A DNA stretch of 10,147 nucleotides. It comes from Discostella pseudostelligera (Eukaryota; Bacillariophyta; Thalassiosirophyceae; Thalassiosirales; Thalassiosiraceae). Within the stretch, counting starts at the first letter, position 1. Each line of letters opens with the position of its first letter. The stretch is taken from contig JALLBK010000944.1 of NCBI GenBank assembly GCA_036940085.1, forward strand, positions 1 through 10,147, written 5' to 3'. Below are positions 1-7,094 of this stretch, piece by piece. The notes beneath the pieces are model-generated. The model was not told the origin of the DNA, did not search any database, and saw only the letters and a program-made list of their open reading frames with translations. Made by a program: the position numbers and the translations under genes.

Positions 1-251
1 ACGCAGCATCACGTATGCAGTTCTCTGTGGCCCGTAATGGGTCCACGTGTAACTTGTATACGTTGCTCTCCACGTGTACATCTCCCAACAAGATGTGTCA
101 CGGTTTTTGGAGAGAGCGCCGGCCAGACACACACAAAAGTCCAATTTTCGGACTTTCGAAAACCTGCCAGCAGACATACTCTTACCATTACCACGATATT
201 GTACTCAAATCTTCTACCAAAGCAGTGAGGAGCAGCAATTACTAACAACAA
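1..251 (+). promoter_or_regulatory. Upstream region of PEX19 with two G-boxes
   Basis: This stretch precedes the PEX19 start codon and shows no convincing coding sequence on either strand; the short ORFs in it resemble no known family. A 10-bp direct repeat TCCACGTGTA occurs at 42-51 and 69-78, 27 bp apart, each copy holding a palindromic CACGTG G-box core (44-49 and 71-76). G-boxes are bound by bHLH and bZIP factors in eukaryotes. That they act on PEX19 is inference from position (about 175-210 bp upstream of the ATG). No clear TATA box is seen, and the transcription start is unknown. Confidence 0.45.
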
Positions 252-1619
252 ATGCAACGAAAGGACCTCGATTTCATCCTTGATGCCGCCCTCGATGAGT
301 TGGATGACAATGATGAGCCGAGCGGCAGGATCGAAGATGAGGGAAGATATGTTGCTGAGGCGGCGACGGCGGCGGCTGCAGGTGCAGGTGCAGGTGGTAT
401 TGGTGTAGATGTAGATCAGACGAACAATGACACCAATTCAACCACAACATCAACAATAACATTGGGAGTTCCATATTCGTTAGACTATCTATCACGATGT
501 GAGCAGAAAAGTAGGAGAACTTCCAATGGGATTAATAAAATGTTCGGTCCTGAACCGCCGCCACCACCACCCATCGACTTTGACACCGCTGCAGCAGCAC
601 TCATGAACGACAAGTCGATGAAGAAAGAGGTGGAACAATTCCAGAAAGAGCTTGATAATTTTCATTTTGGAGGAAATCAGGATTTTAATGAAATGTTTCA
701 GAGAATGAATCAGGCTTTCTCCGGTGTCGGATTGGATTTAGGTGATGATGTAGAATTCGACAATGCAATGAAGAATATGATGCAGCTGGCAAGTAACGGT
801 GGTGTTGTAGATGGCACTGGTGCTAGCGGTCGAGACAATGTGAAATCATCATCATCCTCAACACGATCCAATAAACAATCAAAGGATACAAATACCGCAA
901 CAGCATCGACAGCAACAACTAGTAACAACAAGTCCATGAAGTCTCCTCCCCAAAAAGGAAATGCATCAACCAAACAAACTCCTTCATCCAAGAACGTGAA
1001 AGCAGAGCCAAACGTTGATGAATCCATCCACCGACTCCTCGAGAGGATCAACAACGCTTCCTCTTCCACCACCACCAACAATACTACAGCACAACCTCCC
1101 TTCCCTCTACCACCAGGCATGGAAAACATCGACCCATCCCAATTCGAACAATTCTCCGAAGAAATCATGTCCACCCTAATGAACGAATTTGAACAAATGG
1201 GCAACAAACAGGATTCCAACATTGTCGTGGATAATGTTATGAAACAATTACTCGATCGGGATATCATGTACGAACCAATGAAGGAGGTCTGTTCTCGCTT
1301 TCCCAAATATCTGGCCGAGCATAAAGAAACATTGTCTCCCGAGGAATATACACGATATGGGACACAATATCAATACTTTCAACGGATTGTACATGTCTAT
1401 GAGACGGAACCCAATAATTTCGATAGATTGATGGAGTTGATGCAAGATATACAGGAGTATGGGCAACCTCCTGTCGAGATTATAAAGGAGTTGGCACCCG
1501 AGTTGGAATTTGATGCCGAGGGTATGCCAATTATGAATCCGGGTGGAGGAGTTGGAGAAGGAGGAATGCCACCGTTCCTTCCTGGCATGATGGGGAATGA
1601 GCAATGTTGTATTTCATAA
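252..1619 (+). CDS. PEX19: Peroxisomal biogenesis factor 19 (PEX19), farnesylated
   Basis: PEX19 is the cytosolic chaperone and import receptor that binds newly made peroxisomal membrane proteins and docks on PEX3. The 455-aa product starts with an acidic amphipathic helix (DLDFILDAALDELDDND, about residues 5-21), typical of the N-terminal PEX3-binding motif. A Pro-rich linker and a helical section follow (about 125-180), then a Ser/Thr/Asn-rich disordered stretch (about 195-290). The conserved C-terminal Pex19 domain spans about 325-435 (MKQLLDRDIMYEPMKEV, then RFPKYLAEHKETLSPEEY, then LMELMQDIQEYGQPP). The protein ends EQCCIS, so C452 heads a CaaX box whose terminal Ser favours farnesylation; human PEX19 ends EQCLIM. 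The length exceeds the usual ~300 aa because of low-complexity inserts. Residues ~35-100 (Ala/Gly- then Thr-rich) fit the family poorly and could hide an in-frame intron. The ATG at 252 is chosen because the PEX3-binding helix follows at once. Confidence 0.93.
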   Translation: MQRKDLDFILDAALDELDDNDEPSGRIEDEGRYVAEAATAAAAGAGAGGIGVDVDQTNNDTNSTTTSTITLGVPYSLDYLSRCEQKSRRTSNGINKMFGPEPPPPPPIDFDTAAAALMNDKSMKKEVEQFQKELDNFHFGGNQDFNEMFQRMNQAFSGVGLDLGDDVEFDNAMKNMMQLASNGGVVDGTGASGRDNVKSSSSSTRSNKQSKDTNTATASTATTSNNKSMKSPPQKGNASTKQTPSSKNVKAEPNVDESIHRLLERINNASSSTTTNNTTAQPPFPLPPGMENIDPSQFEQFSEEIMSTLMNEFEQMGNKQDSNIVVDNVMKQLLDRDIMYEPMKEVCSRFPKYLAEHKETLSPEEYTRYGTQYQYFQRIVHVYETEPNNFDRLMELMQDIQEYGQPPVEIIKELAPELEFDAEGMPIMNPGGGVGEGGMPPFLPGMMGNEQCCIS

Positions 1620-1787
1620 AGAGTTTATAAATATTCTTATTGGTCTAGCACCCCACCGTTACATTGCGTTCTCAATTCATGCTCAGATCCTACCTCAAGA
1701 AACAGAAGGTATCGAGTATTTTCCGACACCGTCAACCCACACCTTACCACAAGTCACTGCTAAACCTATCGCAATTATGCCAATAAT
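1620..1787. other. Convergent 3' spacer, PEX19 / NEET
   Basis: These 168 bp separate the PEX19 stop (plus strand) from the NEET stop (minus strand), so both 3' UTRs and polyadenylation sites must lie in or overlap this stretch. It contains AT-rich patches (for example around 1618-1640) but no clear hairpin terminator, as expected for a nuclear genome. A plus-strand ORF running through it from 1597 to 2025 is rejected as a shadow of the minus-strand NEET gene. Confidence 0.6.
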
Positions 1788-2330
1788 CTACTCCTCCGCC
1801 TTTTCGACACTCACAATCAACGGTCCAACATTATCCCCCGTCTCCTTATTATGTGCCACATGGGAAGCATCACATAAGGGAAAAGTTCCGGATAACCAAC
1901 AGCGACAATACACTTTCTTATCTCCCGCGGCCATTTTTTCCATGGTGGCTACCTTGGGTGACTCAAGTTCGATTTTGTTGTTGATACGATCGTGGAGACG
2001 GGCTGTTTATAACAATAATGTGTAGGGTAGAGGTGTGATTGGTTGGTCAGTGTAGATGGTAGCGATGTGGTTGAATATTGAATAGGTTTGATTCGAATAT
2101 TGTAGAATAAGAGAGCAAGAGATGAGTGAGCGAGTGAGATATTTCGCAATGAAGAGCGATTGCGAATGGCAAAAGCATCCACGATGGCATAAACAAAAGC
2201 ATAAAGATAATCTCTACTCACTCGCGATGGATGGCGAATTGGATACAACGGGGTTGGCCACAAATGCCGACACCGACGTCGACGCACATAGAAGGGCACC
2301 AGTCGAGATGAGAAGGGTGAACTTGGTCAT
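1788..2330 (-). CDS. CDGSH iron-sulfur (NEET) protein, plastid-targeted, two exons
   Basis: A NEET protein binding a redox-active [2Fe-2S] cluster through three Cys and one His; the family acts in Fe-S/iron and redox homeostasis in mitochondria and chloroplasts. Exon 1 is 2330-2222, the intron 2221-2003 and exon 2 2002-1788; joined they encode 107 aa. The CDGSH core YCRCWLSGTFPLCDASH (residues 68-84) fits C-x-C-x2-S-x3-P-x-C-D-x-S-H, with ligands C69, C71, C80 and H84. HNKETGDNVGPLIV follows at 87-100, close to mitoNEET and plant NEET. The usual Gly of CDG is Ala82. Exon 1 gives a hydrophobic signal peptide (about 4-22) ending SVSAF, with predicted cleavage A22|F23, the diatom plastid pre-sequence signature. 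There is no separate membrane anchor, so the mature form is probably soluble. The splice uses donor GTGAGT and the first downstream AG, restoring the frame (phase 1) without gaps against family members. It shares a divergent promoter with the eEF3-like gene. Confidence 0.9.
2003..2221 (-). other. Spliceosomal intron of the NEET gene
   Basis: On the minus strand the donor is GTGAGTAGAG at 2221 and the acceptor ATAAACAG ends at 2003 (219 bp, phase 1). After the donor region no AG dinucleotide occurs until the acceptor, and the body is pyrimidine-rich, so the acceptor choice is close to forced. Splicing joins A (2222) to CC (2002-2001) to form Thr37. Without splicing, exon 1 runs into TAG two codons past the junction and exon 2 is preceded by an in-frame TAA at 2009-2007. 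Confidence 0.88.
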
Positions 2331-2512
2331 CGTTGGCTTCGTTGTTGAGATGATGAATGATTATGTTGGTGTTGGATTGATGGTGCGGTGGTGGTGAATT
2401 GATGAAGATTGGTGATCGGTGCACCGAGTGCTGGCAGGCAGGTATCTAGCTAGGCAGGGGTGATGCGGGTGTGATGGGTTGGTTTTGTGTGCTGAATCAA
2501 CACGAGAGATTC

Positions 2513-2539
2513 TGACGCCAGATATCTTTCGTGACGTCA
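2513..2539 (+). promoter_or_regulatory. Paired CCRE/CRE-like elements
   Basis: TGACGC (2513-2518) and the full palindromic CRE TGACGTCA (2532-2539) lie 19 bp apart, start to start. TGACGT- and TGACGC-type elements are known as CO2/cAMP-responsive elements in the promoter of a Phaeodactylum plastid carbonic anhydrase, bound by a bZIP factor. The pair is about 180-210 bp upstream of the NEET ATG and about 410-435 bp upstream of the eEF3-like ATG. Function here is inferred from motif identity only. Confidence 0.45.
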
Positions 2540-2703
2540 GCGGCACTTGCCGTCAATACATACTAATTCCTCATGTAGCTTTTAAAATTAACTTTTAAAA
2601 TTGAAAAAAAATCGCGTTATGTACTTCAGACGGAGTCTGTATGTAGAAATGTACTGTTCCGAGCGTAGCCATAATATTATGTGGCGCGCCAGTTCGGAGG
2701 GAG

Positions 2704-2755
2704 TGACGTACGTGCGAAATCTTCGCGCCAAAAACACTTTCCGACGATGACGTCG
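2704..2755 (+). promoter_or_regulatory. CRE-like pair with intervening E2F-like site
   Basis: TGACGTACGT (2704-2713) and TGACGTCG (2748-2755) start 44 bp apart and flank GCGCCAAAAA (2725-2734), which read on the minus strand fits the E2F consensus TTTSSCGC. They sit about 190-245 bp upstream of the eEF3-like ATG, so this half of the spacer more likely serves that gene. Binding has not been shown. Confidence 0.4.
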
Positions 2756-2947
2756 CAAGGAGAGAGATTTACGACCACCACCACCACAAAAAAACCTAAA
2801 ACTGAGAGAGCACCGAGCGACAATGCCATGACGGCAACCACAACATAAACATAGGCATAGGTAGGCAATCGTCTGGCAATAATAATACAACAAGCTCGAG
2901 GTGAAGATATTGCTTCCATTTTGAGCCCGTGAGCGTGAGCATCAACT

Positions 2948-5561
2948 ATGGTCTTCCTCGAGCCGCCCCAATCGATCTTGGCCCTCCTTCGCGAGGCTCT
3001 GCCCGCCACCGCCGAAGCTGGCAGTATTACTGGTAGTAGTGAAGAAGAGGACAACATCAACGACGAAATCCTCGCGTACGTCGCCTCCCTAGCCTCCTCT
3101 CTCGCCGACTCGCAAAATTGGGATTGCGATGCTTGGGTTCAAGAATTGTCGCCCTATCTTCTTGCTACCACTTCTGCAGCCTCTGCCTCTGTCGCCAATG
3201 AAAATGGTGACGATGCCAACAACAACAACAACAACACAGTTGAAAAATCCATCACCCAATTCCATCAAGCCGTCAACTCCACCCTCAATCACAACGATGA
3301 TGAATCTTCCGACGAAGATGATGAATTTGGTGGTGAAGAATTAATGAACTTGCGTTTCTCACTTGCCTACGGTGGTAAAATTCTATTGCACCAGACCAAA
3401 TTGCGATTGCGTCGTGGTCATCGATATGCACTCGTAGGCCAGAATGGAGTGGGTAAAACAACCTTGATGAATGCCATTAATGGTGGGAAGTTGGAAGGTT
3501 GGCCATCGGAGTTGTTAACTGAATATGTCGACTCGGGATCCAATGTCGATCCAGTCCATGAAGCGAAGATTGTCTTTGATCATTTATTGGCCATTACCCA
3601 AAAAAGTCGTGAGGAATGCGTAGCATTACTTCAGGGTCAATTGAAATTCACCGATACTATGATGGCAGGCACCATTGGAGAATTGAGTGGTGGATGGCAG
3701 ATGAAATTACGTTTGGCGCAGGCGGTCTTAATTAATGCGGATATTTTACTATTGGATGAACCCACGAATCATTTGGATAGTAAGACTGTGCAGTGGTTGG
3801 TGGATTATTTGAAGGGTTTGGTCGATACGACAGTGTTGATTGTCAGTCACGACACTCCGTTCTTGGAGGAGGTTTGTAGCGATGGTAAGAAGAGAGTAGT
3901 TGTTGAATTGCTTGTTCATTTTTTGCTTGCGCTTCATGTCTCATCTTATACACTACTTCATCCCTGCATCCTATTCTCGACGTCATATACTACAGTCATT
4001 CACTACGAACAACGTCCTCAATGGGGCCCTCATCGCAAACTCGTCCACTACGCTGGAAAAATGTCTGCCTTCGTTAAGAAACAACCCCAAGCAAAGCATT
4101 ACTTTGAATTGGCCACCACCGACTTGAAATTCATTTTCCCCGATCCAGGACGATTGGAGGGTATTCGTACCTCGACCCAACGTTTCCTCGAAATGGAGGG
4201 TGTGAATTACCGTTATCCTGGAATGGATAAGGACACTCTATCGGATATCAATTTGAAGATGACATTGAGTTCACGTGTTTGTTTGGTCGGTGCCAATGGT
4301 GCTGGTAAGACCACATTGGTGAAAATGATTGTGGGAGATACCCAACCGAGCAATGCATCCGAATGTCGATTCTTCGTCCATCACAACTTAAGAATTGCGT
4401 ATGTGTCGCAGCATGCGTTTTATCATGTGGAAAGACATATTGAGGACTCGCCTGCATCGTACATTCAGTGGCGTTTCAAGGAGGGGTATGATAGGGTGAG
4501 TGAGCTATTGCATCGATGTTTCGCTTTTAATCCTTGCATTAACAGACATGTTGGATGATCCGGACTTAATCTCATGCAATGCATTTCATCATCTCACTTT
4601 GTGTGAAATCAGGAAAAAATCGAAAGCGAGGCCTACCGCATCACACCCGAGGAACAGCAAGCCATTGACGACTACAACCTCGAGGGCATCTGGAGTCGTC
4701 GTCTCCGCGGTGGTGTCCTCGAATATGAAATCAAGAAACGTAACGTCCGCGAGAAGGATAACATCTACGTGAGCAAAGATGAACTCCTTGCAATGGGATT
4801 CAAGCATTTGCTCCGTCAGACGGATGAGAAGATTGCGAGTAAGGAAGCTGGTTTGGATTTGCGTCCGTGCACTACCACGGAAATTCAGAAGCATTTGGAT
4901 GATTTTGGCTTGCCGCAGGAGTTTGGCACCTATGGGAAGATTCGTGGATTGAGTGGTGGTCAGAAGGTCAAGTTGGTATTGGCCGCGGCAATGTGGAATT
5001 GTAAGGATGATGCAATGCGTAATTTGTCGCTAATTCTCGCGTTCACAAACTAATTGATTCATTTTGCACACCACTCCAGGCCCACATCTCCTTGTCCTAG
5101 ATGAACCTACTAACTACCTCGATCGCGAGGCATTGGGCGCCCTTTCCGCGGCACTCAACAGCTGGGGCGGCGCTGTCCTTATGATTTCACACAACAAGGA
5201 ATTCTACGGCTCCGTTTGTACCGAAGAGTGGATTGTCGCCGATGGCAAGGTTTCCGTCCAAGGCGACTCTGGTGAGCGTGAGATGAAGGCCGTGGCGAAG
5301 AAGAAGGTATACCAAAAAGAGGATAGCGAAGACAAGATATTGGAAAAGGCTGGCGGGAATACCAATTCCGATGGCGATAAGTACAAGGATGCCACCACGA
5401 ACTTTTGGGGTCAGACTGTCAGCAAGAAGGAGGCGCGGTTGTTTGATAAAGCGAAGAAGAAGGGTGATGTGGCATCGATGAGAAAGATATTGCAAATTCC
5501 CATGGGGAAGGTGATGCCTGGGCAGGAGGAACTTGGTGATGGAAAGACTGTGCCCAATTAA
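2948..5561 (+). CDS. eEF3-like ABC-F translation ATPase, HEAT-less, four exons
   Basis: Twin-ABC ATPase of the ABC-F family whose core resembles eukaryotic elongation factor 3, which binds ribosomes and helps E-site tRNA release. Exons are 2948-3884, 3996-4495, 4613-5000 and 5080-5561 (768 aa). ABC1: Walker A GQNGVGKTT (164-172), signature LSGGW (246-250), Walker B ILLLDEPTNHLD (D270/E271), H-loop H301. The eEF3-like linker HYAGKMSAFVKK follows. ABC2: Walker A GANGAGKTT (411-419), an eEF3-type chromodomain-like insert (about 480-560), signature LSGGQ (592-596), Walker B LLVLDEPTNYLD (D616/E617), H-loop H646. The tail is charged and Lys-rich. Both sites look catalytically intact. Fungal eEF3 is about 1040 aa with an N-terminal HEAT array. 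Here only about 135 residues precede ABC1, including a short helical, acidic segment (DDEI-LAYVASLASSL, then WDCDAWVQELSPYL in outline) reminiscent of the N-domain of ABCF3/GCN20 proteins. The closest named class is probably eEF3-like (eEF3L). The ATG at 2948 opens the uninterrupted N-terminus. Confidence 0.9.
3885..3995 (+). other. Intron 1 of the eEF3-like gene (in-frame, stop-free)
   Basis: The donor is GTAAGA at 3885 and the acceptor CTACAG ends at 3995; length 111 bp, phase 1. Splicing gives CSDVIHYEQ, which follows the eEF3 pattern after the H-loop, whereas reading through inserts 37 hydrophobic residues with no family counterpart. Because the length is divisible by three and no stop occurs, a naive ORF call keeps it as coding. 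Confidence 0.88.
4496..4612 (+). other. Intron 2 of the eEF3-like gene
   Basis: The donor is GTGAGTGAG at 4496 and the acceptor GAAATCAG ends at 4612; 117 bp, phase 0. Read-through hits a stop at 4556-4558. Splicing joins FKEGYDR to EKIESEAYRI, restoring the run from the conserved SYIQWRF motif into the chromodomain-like insert. Confidence 0.9.
5001..5079 (+). other. Intron 3 of the eEF3-like gene
   Basis: The donor is GTAAGG at 5001 and the acceptor CACTCCAG ends at 5079; 79 bp, phase 1. The join creates a Cys codon (T+GC) and the expected series AAAMWNCPHLLVLDEPTNYL leading into Walker B of ABC2. Read-through ends at a stop at 5051-5053. Confidence 0.92.
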
Positions 5562-5728
5562 TTATGTTGTTGAGGATGCTGAAACATTGTCTTGGAAGTT
5601 ACAATTATGCTTGAAGTCGTAAGGACAATGATACAAACGAATTGTCTAGTACACTGTTATTCAATCTAGTCATCAGTTTTTTTCCAATCCTTCATCGTTC
5701 ACGTCGTCACTACTTTGCTTGCCATCCT
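5562..5728. other. Convergent 3' spacer, eEF3-like / fibrillin
   Basis: This 167-bp tail-to-tail spacer must hold both 3' UTR ends. No coding sequence or strong hairpin is seen. Its length is almost the same as the PEX19/NEET convergent spacer (168 bp), which points to a generally compact gene arrangement. Confidence 0.6.
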
Positions 5729-6874
5729 TCACTGTTCCACCTTGCGCACAAAGACACGTACTGTCTCGAAGACCGGTCCAGGGCTACGACTCACCCTCAC
5801 TCTTTCATCGACAAATGGGGTATCGAACGAACCGACATTGAGATATTCACCAAAAAGATTGTTAATACCGAGTAGATCTTGTCCGTTGGCATCAAAGAAT
5901 TGGTTGCTGGAAGAGGATGTGGTGGTGGAGGAACCACCAGCGACATTCAACACGGTGCTGACCCATGCAATTTTCGTCCTTAGTACGGGATACACACTCT
6001 CAATGTTTGCATTGTGGATTAATACCAATTTCGTTTTGGAAATGGATAGTGGGTTAAGAAGGCGAAGTAGCATGTTGTTTTCATCAGTGGTGGGTGAAGA
6101 GATCTCAATGATATTATCCACTCGATCGATCTCCATCGTAGCTGTTGTAGTAGTTGCGTTCGTACCATTTTCATCACCATCGGATTGAGCTTTCTCATTG
6201 GCAGTGGAGCGTATACGTTGTGTCACCTCAATGGATGGAGCTTCTTGAAAGTTATTGAACCATCCAAATCCGTTTGAATTTCTGTCACTGCTATCGTTCA
6301 TCTTATTGTCGTTAGTTGTACGACCACGAAATCGAGAGGATGGTACATTTGCAGTAGCAATTAGTGTCCAGTCCCCAACAAGTAGTTCCTTCTTTCTCCG
6401 TCGTCTTTGAAAGTTGTTGTCGTCGTAATTATTATTTGAGGAGGCGACCATAGCCTCGAGACGATCAATCTCTTTTAGTAAACGAATTGCATCCGATGGA
6501 CGCCGGACATAGACATTCTTGCTGCTGCTGCCACCTCCGTTGGAGGAAGTTAGCGTCTGTGACAATGCCACGAGATCATCACGAGCTGCTCTAACAACTT
6601 CATCATAGTAAAATTCTTCGCCATGGTTGTCAGTTGGCGTCGGCAAGGATGAGTTTGTAGTAGGAACTACATCATCTTCTGAGAGAAGGGATGCCTCGGC
6701 AATTGCGCCGACAGCGACGATGGATAGTCGTCGTCGTGACGAATACCAATACCCACCGACGCCACCGCCGCCGCGAACTGCGTCATTAATACGAGATGAA
6801 GTAAATGCAGATACCGAAGCAAGGCATGCTGCCGATGAAACCAGCTGTACTAGTAGGAGGCGGAACATCGTCAT
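5729..6874 (-). CDS. PAP/fibrillin-family plastid lipid-associated protein
   Basis: Fibrillins (plastid lipid-associated proteins) are lipocalin-like proteins on thylakoids and plastoglobules that bind hydrophobic molecules and help in stress and photoprotection. The 381-aa product begins with a hydrophobic signal peptide (about 4-23) ending ASVSAF (cleavage A23|F24), a diatom-type bipartite plastid pre-sequence, followed by a Gly/Arg-rich transit region. A helical part (about 75-150) leads to LLVGDWTLIATANVPSSRF (GDW at 167-169), the family's first conserved block. A later ITQ-like block reads IEVTQRI, and the C-terminal signature GSFDTPFVDERVRVSR (348-363) matches the family's Y-D-x-x-Y-x-D-x-x-x-R-x-x-R-type end. 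Asn/Ser/Thr-rich loops expand the barrel. An upstream in-frame TTG at 6886 is not a plausible start; the first ATG is 6874, with a second at 6868 two codons later. No intron is needed. It faces the E2F-motif cluster 130-230 bp upstream. Family call is firm, subclass unknown. Confidence 0.85.
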   Translation of the reverse strand: MTMFRLLLVQLVSSAACLASVSAFTSSRINDAVRGGGGVGGYWYSSRRRLSIVAVGAIAEASLLSEDDVVPTTNSSLPTPTDNHGEEFYYDEVVRAARDDLVALSQTLTSSNGGGSSSKNVYVRRPSDAIRLLKEIDRLEAMVASSNNNYDDNNFQRRRRKKELLVGDWTLIATANVPSSRFRGRTTNDNKMNDSSDRNSNGFGWFNNFQEAPSIEVTQRIRSTANEKAQSDGDENGTNATTTTATMEIDRVDNIIEISSPTTDENNMLLRLLNPLSISKTKLVLIHNANIESVYPVLRTKIAWVSTVLNVAGGSSTTTSSSSNQFFDANGQDLLGINNLFGEYLNVGSFDTPFVDERVRVSRSPGPVFETVRVFVRKVEQ

Positions 6875-7003
6875 CGTCAAAGTCAAAGTTGCTAGTAGAT
6901 AGATAGTTATGGTTGCTGGTTGTTATGAGAACTCGATGGTGCATGGTGCCGCTGGCTGCCGCAATGACTCAGCCTCAGCGCTCAGCGCTAGGAAATATAA
7001 AAA

Positions 7004-7094
7004 TTGGCGGGAAGACGGAGCGGCGAACACAGTCGCGTAATTTTGGCGGGAAGAGCACGTGGCGAAACGGCGACACGAACTTTTTGGCGGGAAG
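7004..7094 (+). promoter_or_regulatory. Three E2F-like sites at about 40-bp spacing
   Basis: TTGGCGGGAAG occurs at 7004-7014, 7043-7053 and 7084-7094, starts 39 and 41 bp apart, all in the same orientation. Copies two and three are preceded by more T residues (TTTTGGCGGGAAG), matching the classic E2F/DP site TTTGGCGGGAA of animal and plant S-phase genes; copy one has AAAAATTGG instead. Spacing near four helical turns would put the sites on one face of the DNA. E2F binding is inferred from sequence only. Confidence 0.6.

Larger units (their letters stand above)
2331..2947. promoter_or_regulatory. Divergent promoter, NEET / eEF3-like, with CRE-like cluster
   Basis: This 617-bp spacer between two divergently transcribed genes has no recognisable coding sequence; overlapping minus-strand ORFs at 2588-2893 and 2677-3060 are low-complexity and resemble no family. 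It holds four CRE/CCRE-like elements in the same orientation: TGACGC 2513-2518, TGACGTCA 2532-2539, TGACGTACGT 2704-2713 and TGACGTCG 2748-2755. An E2F-like GCGCCAAAAA lies at 2725-2734 (minus-strand TTTTTGGCGC). An AT-rich 13-bp direct repeat centred on TTTTAAAATT occurs at 2579-2591 and 2592-2604. Two tiny upstream ORFs (ATG at 2824 and 2828) lie before the eEF3-like ATG, but whether they are transcribed is unknown. Confidence 0.6.

Noticed and set aside
710..1306. 198-aa minus-strand ORF inside PEX19
   Set aside because: It is antisense to a clear PEX19 coding region; its Ser/Val-rich content mirrors the Thr/Asn/Ser codons of the other strand.
1597..2025. 142-aa plus-strand ORF after PEX19
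   Set aside because: It lies antisense to exon 2 of the NEET gene, has no family resemblance, and begins inside the PEX19 coding end.
1949..2299. 116-aa minus-strand ORF
   Set aside because: It is out of frame with both NEET exons and mostly covers the intron; the spliced NEET reading explains the region far better.
2683..2690. Palindrome GGCGCGCC as a possible regulatory site
   Set aside because: An isolated 8-bp GC palindrome without the T-rich flank of an E2F site; could be chance.
2588..3060. Two overlapping minus-strand ORFs of 101 and 127 aa
   Set aside because: They are low-complexity, resemble no family, and one overlaps the start of the eEF3-like exon; the stretch reads as promoter/5' UTR.
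5715..6188. 157-aa plus-strand ORF over the fibrillin gene
   Set aside because: It is antisense to the conserved C-terminal fibrillin signature and has no family match.
6875..6886. Four-codon upstream extension of the fibrillin
   Set aside because: It would start at TTG; ATG at 6874 or 6868 directly opens the signal peptide.
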